Source of the DNA: Bacteroides sp. 43_108
Lineage (GTDB): Bacteria; Bacteroidota; Bacteroidia; Bacteroidales; Bacteroidaceae
Length of the DNA: 63,788 bases
Direction: 5' to 3'
Assembly: GCA_001915545.1 (NCBI GenBank)
Contig: MNQS01000117.1
Coordinates: forward strand, 1 to 63,788
A program made the translations under genes and the position numbers. Positions 61,701 to 63,788 of the stretch are shown here, in pieces. Under the pieces are notes generated by a model. The model made no database searches. It had not been told where the DNA came from and was given only the letters and a program-made list of their open reading frames with translations. Position 1 is the stretch's first letter. Every line of letters starts with the position of its first letter.

Positions 61701-62046
61701 TCAGAAGTGACTCCCGATGCCTGGCTTCGGCCAGCTGTTCCTCACTGCGCTCTTCACTGATGTATTCTACCGGAATATTATGCTTCCTGGCAATAAATTC
61801 CACGGCGGCACTGAAGGAAAGGTTTTCCTTTTCCATTATAAACGTAATGGAATCACCGCCACGGTTACAACTGAAACAATGGAAGAGATTCTTGCTTGGG
61901 GTAACGGCAAAGGAACCGGTCTTTTCAGAATGAAAAGGACAAAGCCCCATCAAGGTTGAGCCTTTTCTGGACAGTCTGACATAAGGACTGAGTACGTCTT
62001 CTATGGCAAGTTCCCTTACTTTCCGTATGGTTGTTTCGCTTATCAT
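58759..62046 (-). CDS. DNA primase-helicase of the element (CHC2 zinc finger, TOPRIM, P-loop ATPase)
   Basis: N-terminal CHC2 zinc finger: CPFHSEKTGSF and HCFSCNRGG (about 36-63). TOPRIM domain: YIIVEGAPDVLRMQSIG and FIPDSDIAEG (about 263-330). The C-terminal half has a P-loop LFGEKGTGKTTLA (about 705-717) and Walker B LAVLDEYKN, as in superfamily III / DUF927-like helicases. ATG at 62046 is chosen: it overlaps the upstream HTH stop as ATGA and the homology starts there; the 62070 ATG would overlap more. About 1095 residues. It may prime replication of the circular or transferred form. Confidence 0.9.
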   Translation of the reverse strand: MISETTIRKVRELAIEDVLSPYVRLSRKGSTLMGLCPFHSEKTGSFAVTPSKNLFHCFSCNRGGDSITFIMEKENLSFSAAVEFIARKHNIPVEYISEERSEEQLAEARHRESLLTVLDTVQSFFLQNLRATDKEESLDARAYAYGRWHEEFCAFAGIGYAPKDGQAFMDFCRNKALNEELLYELGMFKRGEDGNTYAMFRQRIMIPVRNRWGRIIAYTARYIGDNRKAPKYINSATSMIYSKGETVFGIDRAARLRDADYYIIVEGAPDVLRMQSIGYDNTVASLGTAWSDSQFEQLKKYVSSLCFIPDSDIAEGKPYGPGFEAVMTNGAAAIRKGFHVTVRELPFAEIPSEAEGEVQYAKNDADSYIRSKEDYTSLPEKHFIIWLAQKRFLVAGSMVEERKCVAEIADLLRYIKDQLVYDQCIEQLSRLHGKVKLWRDAVTQARGEAKRRYDKPAAMNEMQREAELLRQFGLFVRENCYYSIGEDDDEPSRISNFIMEPLFHIEDEINGTRIFRMRNMYNVCRVIELKESELCSLSNFQQKAGSLGNYVWLAKIDKLNRVKEYLYSKTDTAERIRKLGWNAAEGFFAFGNGIFLAGTFNTVDDLGIVRGINGKAFYIPATSKIYLNNLEIFQFERLMVHENRNGIKLYDYVKRLMEVFGENASVAFCYLLATLFRDIIFRRTRHFPILNLFGEKGTGKTTLATSLQSFFLHGVDPPNLGVTSVPAMNDRVSQAVNTLAVLDEYKNDLDIRKIAYLKGLWGGGGQTKKNTNTDGMAAQTIVTTGVALCGQDKPTQDMALYTRVIFLAFSKTSFNQNEKRAYEDLVSVCNMGLTHLTLEILGHRELFEKNFPEIYSITKRELAAKLENETIHDRIFGNWVIPLATFRTLETVIDVPFSYAELFDTAIKGIRNQNELAQESSEIADFWSMLQGFQTSGKCIEKAHYRIRYMKSFRPLSVKEDIEFKEARPILYLNTAAVASLFNSRNAGSTSNRSNWSTIMSYLKSHTSYLGLKQDRFTILLPSGLPDYTIDIVNGEQVKKVKVNRPKALCFDYLQLKETFGLDLETEVVAEVQDMQEEVITEMQHTFKQNEFDFT

Positions 62047-62246
62047 AACGTACTGAGTAGGTTCCAACAATCGATTATTGACTGGCCGGAGTATTTCGGA
62101 CGGCTGATATTATTAGGATTGAGCGGTTGGATATACCCGTTTTCTCTGTATTTTTTGAGTGTCTTGTTGCTGATACCGAGTTCAGCACAGGTGCGCTTGA
62201 CTGAATAGACACCGTTTGGATCGCACGCTGGTCTGATTTCTTTCAT
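62043..62246 (-). CDS. Small MerR/Xis-like HTH protein
   Basis: 67 residues with VYSVKRTCAELGISNKTLKKYRENGYI, a winged-helix excisionase or MerR-type DNA-binding motif, and a short C-terminus. Its stop overlaps the primase start (ATGA), so translation is coupled. It may regulate the primase operon or act in excision. Confidence 0.85.
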   Translation of the reverse strand: MKEIRPACDPNGVYSVKRTCAELGISNKTLKKYRENGYIQPLNPNNISRPKYSGQSIIDCWNLLSTL

Positions 62247-62451
62247 TATTATAAAATCATTATGAATGTGCGATACAAAAGACCTGTCCGGCTTTATCGT
62301 TAAGTGGTAAAGCTATAAGCTGGTGAACAAAGGTTACTGACGCACATTCCTGTACCTACTATAATTGCTTTCTTTATATTTCATAGAGTATCACGGCTAA
62401 ACTAAACAAATAAAGTTTATCAATATTAGAATATTAGCCATAATATGTTTA

Positions 62452-62766
62452 TCATTTATCTTTCTTGACCGGTTTTTCTGCCTGTTTCGGCTGACTTTCA
62501 TCAAAATAGTCCTGAGTGGTACGCTGGAGAAGCCTGAGGTCTGCCGTGCGGTATTCCACCTTACCGGGTCTTTTATAGGTGACTACCTTTCCCTGACGTT
62601 TCCATCGTTCTACATTCCTGCGGCCAAAAAGTTCGTAAGCCTTCCTCTGGCTGATGAATTCAGGATCATCCTTATCGGCTTTCAATTGCCTGACAATTCT
62701 GGAGGAGAGGTCATTCAGGAATGTTTCGTATGGTATAAGATGGTCCAGAAACTGTAATATCTTCAT
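62452..62766 (-). CDS. Small basic DNA-binding protein
   Basis: 104 residues. FISQRKAYELFGRRNVERWKRQGKV resembles a winged-helix excisionase motif, ending in a strongly Lys-rich tail. It follows the 63-residue gene by 18 bases in the same leftward series. Similar small proteins cluster near primases in Bacteroidales elements. Exact role unknown. Confidence 0.7.
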   Translation of the reverse strand: MKILQFLDHLIPYETFLNDLSSRIVRQLKADKDDPEFISQRKAYELFGRRNVERWKRQGKVVTYKRPGKVEYRTADLRLLQRTTQDYFDESQPKQAEKPVKKDK

Positions 62767-62784
62767 ATAAACCTGATTTGGTTT

Positions 62785-62976
62785 CTATACTGTTCGTTTG
62801 ACCGTGATAGTTTGGTTTTCCCTGTCAGTCCTGGTCTTGAACTGACGGTTGTAGATGGCACCAAGCTCTGAGGCCTGTGTACGGACGCTTTTCAAACGTG
62901 AAATGGGGAATGAAACGGATTCACCTACTTCAAGGGCAACAAGTGCCGGACGGATTTTTTCTAAGTTTTCAGACAT
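62785..62976 (-). CDS. Small hypothetical protein of the replication/regulation cluster
   Basis: 63 residues: a short N-terminus, the segment LEVGESVSFPISRLKSVRTQ and an Arg- and Thr-rich end (KTRTDRENQTITVKRTV). It resembles small phage or ICE proteins with a beta-alpha fold but has no assigned family. First gene of the leftward set, sharing a divergent gap with the XRE gene. Confidence 0.65.
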   Translation of the reverse strand: MSENLEKIRPALVALEVGESVSFPISRLKSVRTQASELGAIYNRQFKTRTDRENQTITVKRTV

Positions 62977-63120
62977 AATTGTTGGATGTTTAATATTTAA
63001 TGTTTAACTTTGTATTCACCAAATGAATAGGTTACACCACAAAGTAACATAAAATGGTTTATATAACCAAATATTTGTTTGATGATTTATTGTTTAAGAT
63101 GTATTTATTGAAGGAATCGC

Positions 63121-63582
63121 ATGGATAATGACATAAAACACGTGCATGTAGGTCAGGCTATCGACAAAAGACGCAACGAGCTTGGATTAAGCAAATCTGA
63201 GCTTGGGCGCAAAATAGGTGTACCGCAGCAGCACATAAACCGCATACTGGAAAGAGAGACAATGGAAACGAGCAGGCTTATTAAAGTCAGCGAAGCATTG
63301 GACTTCAATTTCTTTTCCCTTTTCTGTCCGAGACAGCATCATATATCGGCACACCTTGCTGCCGTTTCATTGGATGGAAATGCAAATAATCTGATAGGCG
63401 ATGCGGAACTGGCCGTACAGTTATCCAGCGAAAAGAAAGAAACAGAGAACCTGAGGGAAACAATCAAACTTCTGAAAGAGCAGATAGAGAGTCTGAACTC
63501 ACAGATTTTACGTCTTGATTCAAACCTGAAGGATAAGGATATAATTATTGAACTATTAAAAGAAAGGAGAAAAGACATGTAA
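63121..63582 (+). CDS. XRE-family regulator with C-terminal coiled coil
   Basis: HTH domain at about 10-65 (IDKRRNELGLSKSELGRKIG, PQQHINRILE), a linker, and a predicted coiled coil at about 100-150 (LRETIKLLKEQIESLNSQIL). An aagga Shine-Dalgarno-like sequence (63111-63115) precedes the ATG. Divergent from the primase-associated cluster, so it is a candidate repressor of the element's maintenance functions. 153 residues. Confidence 0.85.
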   Translation: MDNDIKHVHVGQAIDKRRNELGLSKSELGRKIGVPQQHINRILERETMETSRLIKVSEALDFNFFSLFCPRQHHISAHLAAVSLDGNANNLIGDAELAVQLSSEKKETENLRETIKLLKEQIESLNSQILRLDSNLKDKDIIIELLKERRKDM

Positions 63583-63788
63583 TTTTAAAAGAATGGTAAT
63601 GGCCATTTGCATGTAGTAGAATAAGACTTTACCATTAACGGTGTTCACCATTTATAAAAATAATATAGTTGCCATAGCTTGATTCTTAGAAGAGAAAGTT
63701 TTGATACTAACAGATTGTTTTCTAATTGTTTACTCTCTATCTGTAAATAAAAGAAAATCAATGTAGTATTAAAGACGCGCAAGCTGCA
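63583..63788. other. Right-edge non-coding region
   Basis: 206 bases without an ORF. An inverted pair aatggta/taccatt (about 63591 and 63632) could be a weak terminator for the XRE gene. I found no match to the integrase-side sequence, so an att site cannot be called. Confidence 0.4.

Noticed and set aside
1..63788. Direct-repeat att sites at both window edges
   Set aside because: The edges share only short resemblances (such as ttgtttact / ttgttttact), which are no better than chance.

Overview
The window looks like most or all of an integrative and conjugative element (ICE) of a Bacteroidales host (Bacteroides, Phocaeicola, Parabacteroides or a close relative). The evidence is a Bacteroidetes-type tyrosine integrase near the left edge, a Bacteroidetes TraE-to-TraO type IV secretion operon, several small families typical of Bacteroides elements (DUF4099/DUF3945-like, DUF2958, ArdC, TOPRIM), and promoter-like TAnnTTTG boxes. 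Neither att site could be identified, so the element borders, and whether it continues past the right edge, remain open.

Layout. 0-2 kb: end of an upstream gene, its terminator, then the integrase behind a cluster of 9-bp direct repeats. 2-5 kb: a palindrome-rich oriT candidate, a MobC-like accessory protein and a MOBP-type relaxase. 5-11.6 kb: A+T-rich cargo, first a metallo-beta-lactamase (MBL) plus HNH-like gene pair, then a MITE-like inverted-repeat unit, then a leftward operon of acetyltransferases (one a GNAT-hexapeptide-GNAT fusion), an SRPBCC protein, a TfoX/DUF3795 fusion and a membrane protein. 12-28 kb: the transfer operon (ParA-like ATPase, an HTH-membrane protein, TraE, TraF, VirB4-like TraG, three exported proteins, TraJ, TraK, a TraL-like protein, TraM, TraN, TraO, a VirD4-type coupling protein, TraX). 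28-31.5 kb: a GIY-YIG protein and an MBL plus patatin-phospholipase pair. 32-40 kb: a peptidoglycan hydrolase, then the leading-region style genes DUF4099, MutS-like, ArdC, TOPRIM, a paralogue of a transfer-operon exported protein, a topoisomerase-type zinc-ribbon protein and two lipoproteins.

40-48.7 kb holds a seven-gene leftward restriction island: an unknown protein with a possible nuclease-like N-terminus, a C5 cytosine methyltransferase, an unknown 278-residue protein, a SNF2 ATPase, a MORC/MutL-like GHKL ATPase, an HNH nuclease and Vsr, with an XRE regulator upstream. 48.7-55 kb is an unusual accessory and regulatory zone. It contains two tandem 328-bp hairpin-rich repeats, two long imperfect palindromes, a TGTCAAC cluster, DUF2958, a phosphoribosyltransferase-SLOG pair, a WYL protein with a decayed partial copy downstream, and a two-ORF cassette whose only internal stops are amber. 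55-58.6 kb is an IetS (subtilase) / IetA (AAA ATPase) defence pair with a good Bacteroides-type promoter. 58.7-63.6 kb encodes a primase-helicase with small DNA-binding proteins and a divergent XRE regulator.

How it works together: integrase, relaxase, coupling protein and T4SS provide excision and transfer. ArdC, the primase, TOPRIM and MutS-like proteins probably help establishment in a new host. The restriction island, IetAS and two MBL-led cassettes look like anti-phage or anti-plasmid cargo. The most unusual signals are the amber-interrupted cassette (54.57-55.02 kb), the 328-bp hairpin repeats, the co-axial long palindromes and the MBL-effector pairs.
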